Origin: Phaeoceros laevis
Taxonomy: Eukaryota > Anthocerotophyta > Anthocerotopsida > Notothyladales
NCBI GenBank assembly: GCA_049999765.1
Contig: JBNGIQ010008494.1
Location: forward strand, 76,053-133,844
DNA: 57,792 nt
Direction of reading: 5' to 3'
A program made the position numbers and the translations under genes. The notes beneath the pieces were generated by a model, which saw only the letters and a list, made by a program, of their open reading frames with translations, did not search any database and was not told where the DNA came from. Of this stretch, positions 26,699 to 35,918 are shown in pieces. Positions within the stretch are counted from its first letter, which is position 1; each line of letters begins with the position of its first letter.

Positions 26699-29149
26699 TT
26701 ACTGGGAAAAGCATTCCCTGTAAGTCCAGAGGAGGGAGCGGATGAAGAAGTCCGTTTCCAAGAATTCAATATGAGCAGTCCGGCCAACGTAGTTGCTCAG
26801 TGTGACTGCTTGACCAGATGTGTCAAAGTTCACATCACAGCGAATCAAGCAGTGATCTTTATGTGTTGTCTTTTCAAAAAACCTGCAGAGACAACCGTGG
26901 ACCATTTGCTTATACAAAGCCCCACGTCTTGAATCCTTCTTTGCTTCAGAGCACATCTCCATACGTGCCGAATGATAAGGTACATAACGGTCCTGAGGTG
27001 AGGCCAAGAGGATAATATGATGGAAGTTCTCTAATACATTGGACTGGCTGAGCCTGAAAAGGAAACATTCTTCAAGACATGACTTGTCTGTAAAAGTCAA
27101 CTGATGCATGCACTGTGCCCCCTTAAACTTCTTCAGTATCCACATCCCAGAGTTGAACAGAGGATTGGAACTGTACAGATATCCTAAATGAGGTGCAGAG
27201 ATGGACAGGAAGGTGTGTAAGTACTGCAGATAGGGTTTCAGTACCTCAGTACAAAGGGCAGCCCTTATAATGACTCCCCCTATTGAATGGCCTACGAAAC
27301 TTAACTTACAAGGTCCAGTCCTTCTCATTGATCTCTTGCCAGTCCCAAGCTTTTCTTCCAAAAAGCTGACGACTTCTGCAGCCAGACGCTTCCCAAGCTC
27401 TTGGAAGCTGTCATATGTTCTGTCCTCATTGGCCATCGACATCAGACACACGGCCAAGGGATCCATGCGTAACCAGTTGTTGCGTACAAGCCTCAGATCT
27501 CGGTGATGGCCCTGGAACCCATGGACAAAAACAACTACGTGCAGACCACGTATAGTTTCTTGCTTCCTGGAGACAGACCTATCTAGTTTGTCGGCAGAAG
27601 AGCTCAGACTCTGTGACGGAGAAAAACTCTTGTGAGGAGGAGATCGCTTGTCCAGTATGTTCTCCCTGTTCTCAGCATTCCGGACATGCCTTTCAACAAA
27701 CATGATTGGGTGCTGAGACAAGCTCGAGAAAATCTGCAAATCTTGCAACATGTAAGCCGTTGGAGTTGCGTCTACCAAGGACTTGCGATACAGATCTGCG
27801 AGAGCCCCAACCGTGGAGGCACGTGCTTCCTGTGCCTTGCGAGAGATCAGTTTTTTGGGTGACTGCCACATAATAGGGGGACACCTGAGCTGCCATGGTA
27901 CCAGCCATCTTCGACTGTCGATACCAAATAAATCCTCGCTTCGCATGCTCAGGTCTGTGCTCACCAGCCACACTGACCAGTGCCTCGCACATGATGCCTC
28001 CCACGCTGCACGGAGCCTCTGCCACAAGAAAGCACGATTCGCCCTGTGGGAGCTCAGAAATTTATTCCACATGTCCGACAGGTCTTGGCTGAGGGTGTCG
28101 AACACCGTAACCAGCTCCGGTTTCTCCACAGGTATGCTTCCAGACTGGGTCACGCAATCCAGGGCACCAGAATTACCTACTTCACCACCAGCTGGAGGAC
28201 TCGAAGGCCTCCCACGATCGGGAGGTGAGAAGGTGAATTTGTACTGTTTGCCATCGTGTTGCATTGTCAGCTCATCCAAGAATTTTGCTGACTTGGATGA
28301 CCGTGTCTGCTTCCCAATCCATGCCAGAAACTCATTTTCATCTCCTGCGCCGAAACCAGACTCCCCTTTCCACAAGCTTCCAGCTGAATCCGACTGGCTG
28401 GTGCCTGGCAGCCGCTCCTGTCTCTCATGGTCCGGTGGCAGCGTAGCCACACCAGCAGCAGCTAGCTCCAGGCTCAACGCTTCTCTTGAAGCATACAACG
28501 CCCTTAGAACGGTCATGTCAGCTGCAGTAAGCTTAATTTCTGCTCGGTCACCTTCGACAGCTGAGACAGAGTCCTTGAAAGCGGAAGTTGTTTCAACCTT
28601 CGAGTTCAACAGAACAGTGTGCAGAGTAACGTCAACCAAAACCATATGCCACGCATCAAAATGCAGGGGACAGTAACTATGGAGTCCCGGCAAGCCTTCA
28701 GCAGAGATTCGGAACGAATGCACAGCTACAGGTGTCAATAAAGCTGGTGCAGAATCTGGAGGACTTGCATCCTTTTTGTCGGCAGCAAAAAGCAGTTCAA
28801 ACTTCACAATGGCCGGAATGAGGAGAGGCTTCTGAAGCTTGGCAAAGGACAGGTGGAAAGACACCATCTCCTGCAAAAACACATCCTGACGGGCATACTT
28901 GATGTAAAATGGTCGGCAGCAAAAACTGTTGCTCTCGTCGTCAATCTGCCAGACAGTTGCTGCTTCCCCCTTGCTCGGATCTGGTGCAGCATACTGCATA
29001 ACGCGCGATGGGATTCCACGAACATCCTTGAACCCTTCCCAATAGGACAACACTTTGATGCCATACCATCCTTGCTGGAAAAGATCGAGGTTGTGGAACT
29101 TGTGCAGGTAGACCGCAATCTCCAGGACGGGGTCGGCATAGGAGAGCAT
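26699..29149 (-). CDS. FAM135/ZW18-type putative serine esterase (DUF676)
   Basis: A single uninterrupted frame of 816 aa. The N-terminal FAM135 domain is clear: EIAVYLHKFHNLDLFQQGWY, RGIPSRVMQYAAPD, NSFCCRPFYIKYARQDVFLQ and GLHSYCPLHFDAWHMVLVDV. A low-complexity middle follows. The C-terminal alpha/beta hydrolase has GLHVVVFVHGFQGHHRDLRL (oxyanion region), LSFVGHSIGGVIIRAAL (GHSIGG nucleophile elbow), LLASPQDRYVPYHSARME (Asp) and a conserved histidine region near the end. It stops after GRTAHIEFLETDFFIRSLLW, as plant ZW18 does. Substrate is unknown; a lipid ester is likely. The frame is open upstream of the ATG at 29149 to about 29260. The lack of introns contrasts with most neighbours. Confidence 0.88.
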   Translation of the reverse strand: MLSYADPVLEIAVYLHKFHNLDLFQQGWYGIKVLSYWEGFKDVRGIPSRVMQYAAPDPSKGEAATVWQIDDESNSFCCRPFYIKYARQDVFLQEMVSFHLSFAKLQKPLLIPAIVKFELLFAADKKDASPPDSAPALLTPVAVHSFRISAEGLPGLHSYCPLHFDAWHMVLVDVTLHTVLLNSKVETTSAFKDSVSAVEGDRAEIKLTAADMTVLRALYASREALSLELAAAGVATLPPDHERQERLPGTSQSDSAGSLWKGESGFGAGDENEFLAWIGKQTRSSKSAKFLDELTMQHDGKQYKFTFSPPDRGRPSSPPAGGEVGNSGALDCVTQSGSIPVEKPELVTVFDTLSQDLSDMWNKFLSSHRANRAFLWQRLRAAWEASCARHWSVWLVSTDLSMRSEDLFGIDSRRWLVPWQLRCPPIMWQSPKKLISRKAQEARASTVGALADLYRKSLVDATPTAYMLQDLQIFSSLSQHPIMFVERHVRNAENRENILDKRSPPHKSFSPSQSLSSSADKLDRSVSRKQETIRGLHVVVFVHGFQGHHRDLRLVRNNWLRMDPLAVCLMSMANEDRTYDSFQELGKRLAAEVVSFLEEKLGTGKRSMRRTGPCKLSFVGHSIGGVIIRAALCTEVLKPYLQYLHTFLSISAPHLGYLYSSNPLFNSGMWILKKFKGAQCMHQLTFTDKSCLEECFLFRLSQSNVLENFHHIILLASPQDRYVPYHSARMEMCSEAKKDSRRGALYKQMVHGCLCRFFEKTTHKDHCLIRCDVNFDTSGQAVTLSNYVGRTAHIEFLETDFFIRSLLWTYRECFSQ

Positions 29150-29777
29150 TCTGAGTCCGACTAGGCCCCAGATACGGAGATGCCTTTCCCTCGGCCTTGG
29201 AAAACGGTGCTCTACCCGTTGCGAGACTAGCGAGAGGCGCGCTCATGGTGTTAGGGTTTATATCTGGATGCCAACCTGTACAGCACCTTGAATGTTACCG
29301 TTCTGCAAGTGCCGAACTTCCAAGGATGCTGCACTGTTTGGAGATCTTGCGTCCTGTCTGTGTTGTTGTACAGTAGTAACTTTGTCCCTGTCCTCTGAAC
29401 CTTGCCCTACCTCAGCCATTTTAATCTGGCGTTCCGAGAAAGACTGTTGTCTTTAGCTGAAGAATCCATAGCTACTTCGGATCAGAGCCCTGCGTACGCA
29501 ATGGTTTTCTCAAGTCATCTCAGGAAGCATTTGGATGTTGGCCATTCACTCCTCCATGCGGGAGGTACGGTTCTGGTTCTACTCCATGTGCCGCATGAAT
29601 CAAGTGCACCAGGTCCGTTGGCACCGATGTCAGTGGCACTCAGGGGAGGCAGCAGCGTCCTCGCAAGAATACATTCTTCAATCCCTTGGAGTTGCGGGAA
29701 AGCAGGTTGAACAAGGCTGAAGGTTCCATTCGTCCTTTCATGGCCTTGTCCAATTTTGTGCTAATGCTGAACCAAAC
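29150..29777. other. Divergent 5' flanks of the esterase and PPR gene 2
   Basis: Contains the promoter side of the esterase gene and possibly a 5' exon of PPR gene 2. Candidate donor/acceptor: AAAGCAG|GTTGAA near 29703 and tggctcgcag near 29797. Not resolved. Confidence 0.35.
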
Positions 29778-32700
29778 GTGTATTTTGGCTCGCAGAGAAA
29801 CCTACCTTCCCCAGACTTCAGGTGTCAATCGTTTTGGTTGACCGAGCAGAACAAGCCGATTTGGGCAGATCGTCGGCTTCTCCACTTCAGGGCCCAGGTA
29901 CAGAGGGGGCTGTCAGGAGCAGAAGGGTCAGACGTACATCAGTTTAAAAGAATGTGTGATGAGGGACACCTGGACTGGGCTCTGGATGCCTTGGGTTGCA
30001 TGGACCAGCAGGGTGTTGTTCCATCCGTGAGCATGTACAGGTCTCTTTTGAAGGCGTGTGCAAAAAAACAGGCGCTGAATCAGGCCAAGCGAGTTCAAGA
30101 ATATTTGGCCAAGCACAGGTTCGAGTCCACCGGGTTTCTTGGTGAAAGTCTGGTCAGCACGCTGGTTAAGTGTGGTGGCCTTGAAGATGCACTCTACTTC
30201 TTGGACAGGATGCCAGGCCAACCTGTTTCTTCCTGGACAGCTTTGATATCTGCGTACACTGTGTGCGGGCAATATGAGACGGCACTGAGAATGTACGAGC
30301 GGATGCTTGAAAAAGGTGTGAACCCAGATGCATATACATTTGTCAGCCTTCTAAAAGCCTGTGGCAGCAAAGCCGATCTGCAACTGGGCAATCACATGCA
30401 TGCTGAAGTTCTGAAGTATAGGTGCGAATCTGATGCTTTTGTGCGCACATGCCTCGTGGACATGTACCGGAGGTGTGGTAGCCTTTTGGACGCGCAGAAA
30501 GTCTTCGGTACAGTGTCGCAGCAGCTTGATGTGGTCACATGCAATGCAATGCTTTCGGCATATGCTCAGCAGGGCCAAGCAGAGCAGGCTTTGCAGTTGT
30601 TTGATGAAATGAAGAGAGAAGGTATAGATCCTGATGCACGGACCTTTGTGAGTGTGCTGCTAGCATGTGGGATGCTTGCAGAGAAAGAGGGAGGTGCTGT
30701 CACGGATGGACGATCCACCAAACAAAAGCATTTAGAGTATGGGAAAGCCATACATGCAGAGGCCAGGAGGAAGGGCTACGACTCGGATGTCTTTGTTGGT
30801 AACACCCTCATCAGTATGTATGGGAAGTGTGGCAGCCTTGACGATGCACAGAGCGTTTTTCAACGATTGTCATGTCGGAATGTAGTGTCATGGAATGCAA
30901 TGCTTGCAGTATATATTCAGCACGGTCAATCAGAAGTGGTGTTACAACTTTATGAAAAAATGTGTGAGCAACGCATGAGTCCAGATGCTCGGACATTTGT
31001 CAGCACATTCCGAGCATGTGGAATGGTTGCAGAGAAACTTGTGGGTGGGCAGTCTGTGGTGCATGATATTCTCCAAAAGGGGAGGGCAATACATGCTGAT
31101 GCTCAAAAGAAGGGCTATGATTCAGACGTCTTTCTTGGAAATGCCCTGGTTAATATGTATGGGAAGTGTGGAAGCATTATTGATGCCCAGAAAGTGTTCG
31201 ATGGTCTGCCGCGACGTGATATGGTGTCATGGAATGCAATGCTTGGAGCCTACATCCAGCAGGGGAAAGCTGATAAAGCGTTGGAGTTGTATGAACAGAT
31301 GTTGGAGAAGAAAATCAGTCCAGATGTTCGAACTTTGGTCAATGCACTCCAAGCATATGGCATGATTGCAGAGGATAAAGAGTTTTGCTCGAATGAGTCA
31401 TCCATCTCTGTCCTTGAGAAGGGTAAGGCAATACATGAAGATGCTCGCAGGAAGGGCTATGATACAGATGTTTTCTTTGGTAGCACGCTCATTAGTATGT
31501 ACTGGAAGTGTGGGAGCTTTATCGATGCCCAGGAGGTTTTTGATGGGTTGGCTCTGCGGAATGTGGTTTCATGGAATGCAATGTTGACTGTGTATGTTCA
31601 GCAGGACCAAGCGGATATGGCTTTAGACCTGTACGAACAAATGCTGGAGGCAGGTGTCAGTGCTGATGACTGCACCTTTTTGAATGCCCTTCAATCGTGT
31701 GGGATGCTTGCCAAGAAGGAACAACATAGTCTAGTGGATGAACAATCTATCAAAGCCATTTCGTACAGCAAAGGGAAGGCACTGCATGCTGACATCTGGA
31801 GAAGGGGCTTCATTCCAGATGTTTTTGTCTGTAGCGCCATGGTAAATATGTATGCAAAGTGTGGGAGCATGGGGGATGCACATAATGTTTTTGATGGGTT
31901 GGTGCAGCGTAACGTGGTATCGTGGAATGCAATGCTCACAGCATATGCCCAGCAAGGCCACGCCCAGAGTGCTTTGCAGTTCTATGAGGAAATGCGGAAG
32001 GAAGGTATGAGTCCAGATGTGCGGACATTCGTAAGCGCCCTCCAAGCATGTGGCGGTCTTGCAGAGAAGGAAGGCAATAATGTTGTGGTGGAGGGACCAT
32101 CCAACAAGGTGAAGTGGCTTGAAGTTGTAAAGGCAATACATGCTGATGCTCGAAGGAGACGGTACGATACAGATATCTTTGTAGGTAACACACTGATCAA
32201 CGTTTATGGGAAGTGTGGGAGTACTCTTGATGCTCAGAATGTGTTTGATGGGTTGCCGTGGCGGGATGTTGTTTCCTGGAATGCAATGGTTGTGGCCTAT
32301 ATTGAGCAGGGCCAGGCAGAGTATTGTTTTGATCTGTATGAACAGATGCAGGCTGTAAGTGTGACTCCAGATCTGTGGACGTTTGTGGGCTTGCTCCAAG
32401 CATCTGGCATTCTAGCACAAAAGGAAGACGAGGTTCTTGTGGATGGGCAGTCCACCAAAGGGAAGTCTCTGGAGAGGGGAAAAGCTATCCATGCGTACTC
32501 TTGGAGGAAGGGTTACTATGCAGATACTTTTCTTGGTAACACACTTGTAAGTATGTATGGGAAGTGTGGGAGCATCATGGATGCGCAGAATGTGTTTGAT
32601 GGGTTGTCTGAGCAGAATGTGGTGTCATGGAACTCAATGCTTGCAGCATATTCTCTGCATGGTGATGCTGAGAGAGCTTTACAGCTGTACAGGGAAATGC

Positions 32701-33614
32701 AAGAGAAAGGAATGAGTCCAGACGAGATCACAGTGGTGTGCATGATACAATCATGCAGCAACGCAGGAAGTTTGGATGCCCTTCGGCAGATTCACTGCAA
32801 TCTTGTGTCCAAGGGAGACTATTTAATTTCTGTTCTGGCCAACACTCTCATTCATGCGTATGGAAAATGTGCTAGCATGGTGGATGCTCGTAAAGTGTTT
32901 GACGAATTATTGCAGCCTGATATAGTGTCGTGGAATGCATTACTTGCTGGTTTTGCCCGACAAGGAAACTATGCAATAACACTACACCTGTATGGTGAAA
33001 TGCAGCTGGCTAGTATTAGGCCTAATGGAGTAACATTTCTTTTACTTCTCGCTGCATGTAGTCATGTGGGCTTAGTGGAGAAAGGTGTTAAGTACTTCGA
33101 ATCCATGAGCAGAGTGCATTGCGTAACTCCACAGATTGAGCATTACGCCAGTATGGTAGACCTCTTGGGGCGGGCAGGGTTCTTCACAGAGGTAGAAGAT
33201 CTTCTGTCAACGATGCCTGTGCAGCCTGATCTGGCTGTGTGGTTGTGTTTGCTTGGTGCCTGTCGTAATCACGGCAAAATAGCCCTAGGGGAAAGGGCTT
33301 TTGAAAATGCGGTGCACCTGGAACCCAAGCATGCCGCTGCATATGTTTTGATGTCAAATATCTATGCCGATGTCGGCCTTTGGGACCGTGCAAGGGCTGT
33401 GAAAGCGCAGAAGAACAAGGAATGTGCAGGGAAGAAGCCTGGGAAGAGCTGGATTGAGCAAAACCATGAAGTCCACACTTTCATGGCAGGAGACCACAAG
33501 CACACCTTGGAGGAGGAGCTGTATGGCCTGGTAGGGAAGGTAAGCTCGGAGCTTGAGAACGAAGTACACATTCCACATCTTGTTTATCCGCATGGGCGAA
33601 CGGCGTTCCACTGA
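29778..33614 (+). CDS. PLS-class PPR protein with E-type C terminus (PPR gene 2)
   Basis: One long exon, up to 1,278 aa. The frame opens at 29721, but the codon at 29778 is GTG and the first in-frame ATG is at 29952. The stretch before that ATG (LPSPDFRCQSFWLTEQNKP) resembles the N terminus of PPR gene 3, so it is probably coding. The true start may be in an upstream exon or non-AUG. About nine P-L-S blocks follow, most with YDSDVFVGNTLISMYGKCGS and NVVSWNAML-like cores and a shared VDGQSTK linker. The E region (GKSWIEQNHEVHTFMAGDHK) ends the protein without DYW. Predicted role: sequence-specific organellar RNA editing or processing, with a deaminase supplied in trans. It converges on the kinase gene (stop codons about 150 bp apart). 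Confidence 0.9.
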   Translation: MYFGSQRNLPSPDFRCQSFWLTEQNKPIWADRRLLHFRAQVQRGLSGAEGSDVHQFKRMCDEGHLDWALDALGCMDQQGVVPSVSMYRSLLKACAKKQALNQAKRVQEYLAKHRFESTGFLGESLVSTLVKCGGLEDALYFLDRMPGQPVSSWTALISAYTVCGQYETALRMYERMLEKGVNPDAYTFVSLLKACGSKADLQLGNHMHAEVLKYRCESDAFVRTCLVDMYRRCGSLLDAQKVFGTVSQQLDVVTCNAMLSAYAQQGQAEQALQLFDEMKREGIDPDARTFVSVLLACGMLAEKEGGAVTDGRSTKQKHLEYGKAIHAEARRKGYDSDVFVGNTLISMYGKCGSLDDAQSVFQRLSCRNVVSWNAMLAVYIQHGQSEVVLQLYEKMCEQRMSPDARTFVSTFRACGMVAEKLVGGQSVVHDILQKGRAIHADAQKKGYDSDVFLGNALVNMYGKCGSIIDAQKVFDGLPRRDMVSWNAMLGAYIQQGKADKALELYEQMLEKKISPDVRTLVNALQAYGMIAEDKEFCSNESSISVLEKGKAIHEDARRKGYDTDVFFGSTLISMYWKCGSFIDAQEVFDGLALRNVVSWNAMLTVYVQQDQADMALDLYEQMLEAGVSADDCTFLNALQSCGMLAKKEQHSLVDEQSIKAISYSKGKALHADIWRRGFIPDVFVCSAMVNMYAKCGSMGDAHNVFDGLVQRNVVSWNAMLTAYAQQGHAQSALQFYEEMRKEGMSPDVRTFVSALQACGGLAEKEGNNVVVEGPSNKVKWLEVVKAIHADARRRRYDTDIFVGNTLINVYGKCGSTLDAQNVFDGLPWRDVVSWNAMVVAYIEQGQAEYCFDLYEQMQAVSVTPDLWTFVGLLQASGILAQKEDEVLVDGQSTKGKSLERGKAIHAYSWRKGYYADTFLGNTLVSMYGKCGSIMDAQNVFDGLSEQNVVSWNSMLAAYSLHGDAERALQLYREMQEKGMSPDEITVVCMIQSCSNAGSLDALRQIHCNLVSKGDYLISVLANTLIHAYGKCASMVDARKVFDELLQPDIVSWNALLAGFARQGNYAITLHLYGEMQLASIRPNGVTFLLLLAACSHVGLVEKGVKYFESMSRVHCVTPQIEHYASMVDLLGRAGFFTEVEDLLSTMPVQPDLAVWLCLLGACRNHGKIALGERAFENAVHLEPKHAAAYVLMSNIYADVGLWDRARAVKAQKNKECAGKKPGKSWIEQNHEVHTFMAGDHKHTLEEELYGLVGKVSSELENEVHIPHLVYPHGRTAFH

Positions 33615-33761
33615 AAGTGTCTTACTCGACTACACACTCCAAAACCCTGAAGGACAACATTTCATCGCCAATCTGAGTAACAAACAATTCAGATGCTTGC
33701 TCTGCAGGAGACCAGCAGGATTGCGACCTTCCTGTGCAGGTAATTTGAGAAATTGGGTCTG

Positions 33762-35711
33762 CTATGAGGTCTCGGAACAACTGTGGCATCTACACAGCAA
33801 GAAGTTTAAAATGCAGATACTCCACAGAGTCTTCGGCCGACTTTTGGTAGTTGCGTGTGCTACGATCACTGCTGGCTTCTGTGTTGAGGGTTCTTCGGTG
33901 TGTAAAGGCTGTAGATTTTGCACACTTATGGGAGACTGACAAATACTGGCATTTTGGTGTAGTTCCACGAAGGGGATTGGAAAGTCGATTTGCAACAGCT
34001 TCACCCTCGTTATAAGGTCATCCAGCGAGGGCCTCTTCGACGGATCTCTCACTAGCGCGAACTGCAGAAAGTGCATGATCGGTATGCAATTTTCAACCTT
34101 CGCTGCCTTTTCTTTTGTTATAAGCTCCTGAACATAACAAAGCAATGGCAATCATTGCAACAGCTCCCTACCGGCATTTCAATAAATGCACAGGACTTGG
34201 TGCTGGGCAATTCACCTCGGAGGACATGGTCACGCGTATAAAAAACTGTATCCAATCCTCATCGTAAAGCAGATACTCCCCAGTTAGTAGCTCATAAAGC
34301 AGGCATCCAAGGCCCCATACATCCACCGCCTTGCCTACAGTATCTTGCAGCTCAAACTGGACATCGACCTGGGAGTTTGAGCTGAGAAGTTTAAGCATCT
34401 CTGGGCTTCTTACATACTCTGTTCCACGATTCCGGAAGGTACATTCTCCCCCTTGGTTTATGGACGCCTGTCATCCATGGATGTGCCTCATTGCCAGAAA
34501 CAAAGCAGATCCGAATATTGAGCCACAATAGCATCTGGTGCATGCCTCCACAGAAAAACGAGCTGGGCTGAACCGTCAATCAGGAAGACTGGACAAGCAG
34601 GAGCCTGGTTTTCTCAGAGTCAACCACGACATGGACTGCGTGGAAGTCGAAATCATTCACATACCTTGCTTTGACCGAAGTCTGCGATGCATACAATGAA
34701 GGGCAGGATCTGTTGCAGATCTGGAGGCGGTGGCCAAACAGGATTCCAGAAATCTTCTGCTGACAACGAACTATGAGACGGCTCAAGCAATATGTTGTCG
34801 CACTTCAGGTCATAATGCACAACGTTTTGAAGCTCTAAGACTTTCACCTGATTATCGCAAAAAACCAGAACTAAGACTTTCACACAAGAATGTAGCAATC
34901 CGCGGAGGTTGGCCCCACCCTGGAACAAATGACGCGGCTAACAAGCGAAACATATCGTTTATTTCCTCGTTCTTACCGCATTCAACACAGCTGCATATAT
35001 TTCCAAGTAGAGTGGAAGCCTGTCGTGGAATTTTACTCCAGCCAGCCGAGTTTTGTGAAGTCCTGCTTTGAAGCTGGAACTGCTGACAGGCAGCTTGCTG
35101 TGTTGCTCTCGCCATGCCCGTAGACTGCACTTGTAGTGTTTGAGTACAAGAACATAGCTGTCACAATCAACACCATAATCCAGCACTTGGCACACCTTTT
35201 GCTGGCCTACAAACTTCGAGAGGATTTGCACCTCCGAGTAGACATCAAAAAATTTGCAAGGATCATGCGGTCCTTTTGGCAAATCTATTGTCTTGAGTAC
35301 AACCACCTCCTCCCTACTACCTCCTCCTAATTGCTGGTAGACAAGAGCGGTGTAAATCTGAAAAATTACATGAAGTGCACATCATAACGAATGTTGGTAA
35401 CTTATGATAGGCTGCTGACACACCAACAATTTGAATACGATGTCCTTACAATCAAATCCTCACATGTGCAAAAGCACCACGAGCTATTCGTTCTTGACGA
35501 GCATACAAGGCCAAGTTGGATAGTGCTGTACATGTCAGCTTCAGAATTTGATACGCTGATGTTCTATATTCTCGTGTCCTTTTTGTCAATGCTGGAAGAA
35601 CGTGAGAGTTCGCTGGATGATTGAGATCTGCTTTAGTTGAGGATCATAATTTGGTCCTGGAGTGCTTGGCATGAAAACATAGCGGCTGTGCTTCCACATT
35701 CTGCAACCTAG
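33762..35711 (-). CDS. Protein kinase domain, probably the C-terminal part of the giant protein upstream
   Basis: Exons with good splice sites and matching phase-0 junctions: about 35591-35464, 35357-34977, 34847-34665, 34467-34216 and 34127-33762 (TAG). Together they encode a full kinase domain. A weak glycine loop (IARGAFAHIYTALVYQQ) is followed by the ATP lysine in VVVLKTIDLP, catalytic loop VVHYDLKCDN, CIADFGQSK, RNRGTEYVRSPEML (activation segment) and VDVWGLGCLLYELLTGEYLL. The C-lobe ends with ALVRDPSKRPSLDDLI. Lys, Asp and DFG are present, so activity is plausible. Upstream pieces at 35592-35710 (HSRYVFMPSTPGPNYDPQLK) and 35711-35918 lie in other frames and connect it to the large ORF. 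The family name is not known to me. Confidence 0.78.
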
Positions 35712-35918
35712 GAAGCATAGACAAGGATACGATGGGATAGGAAAAAAGGCGCGTTGAGCTTGCTCTTCTCCATTGGAAACCTGTCACTATAATATGCATC
35801 CAGGGTGCCACTGCAAAGATTGACGACATTAGATGCATTCCGCACCAAGGTGTTACTAAACTGCAGCATCCTACCAATCACAAATGAGAAATGCGGGGTG
35901 AAGCTCCAAGACATACTA

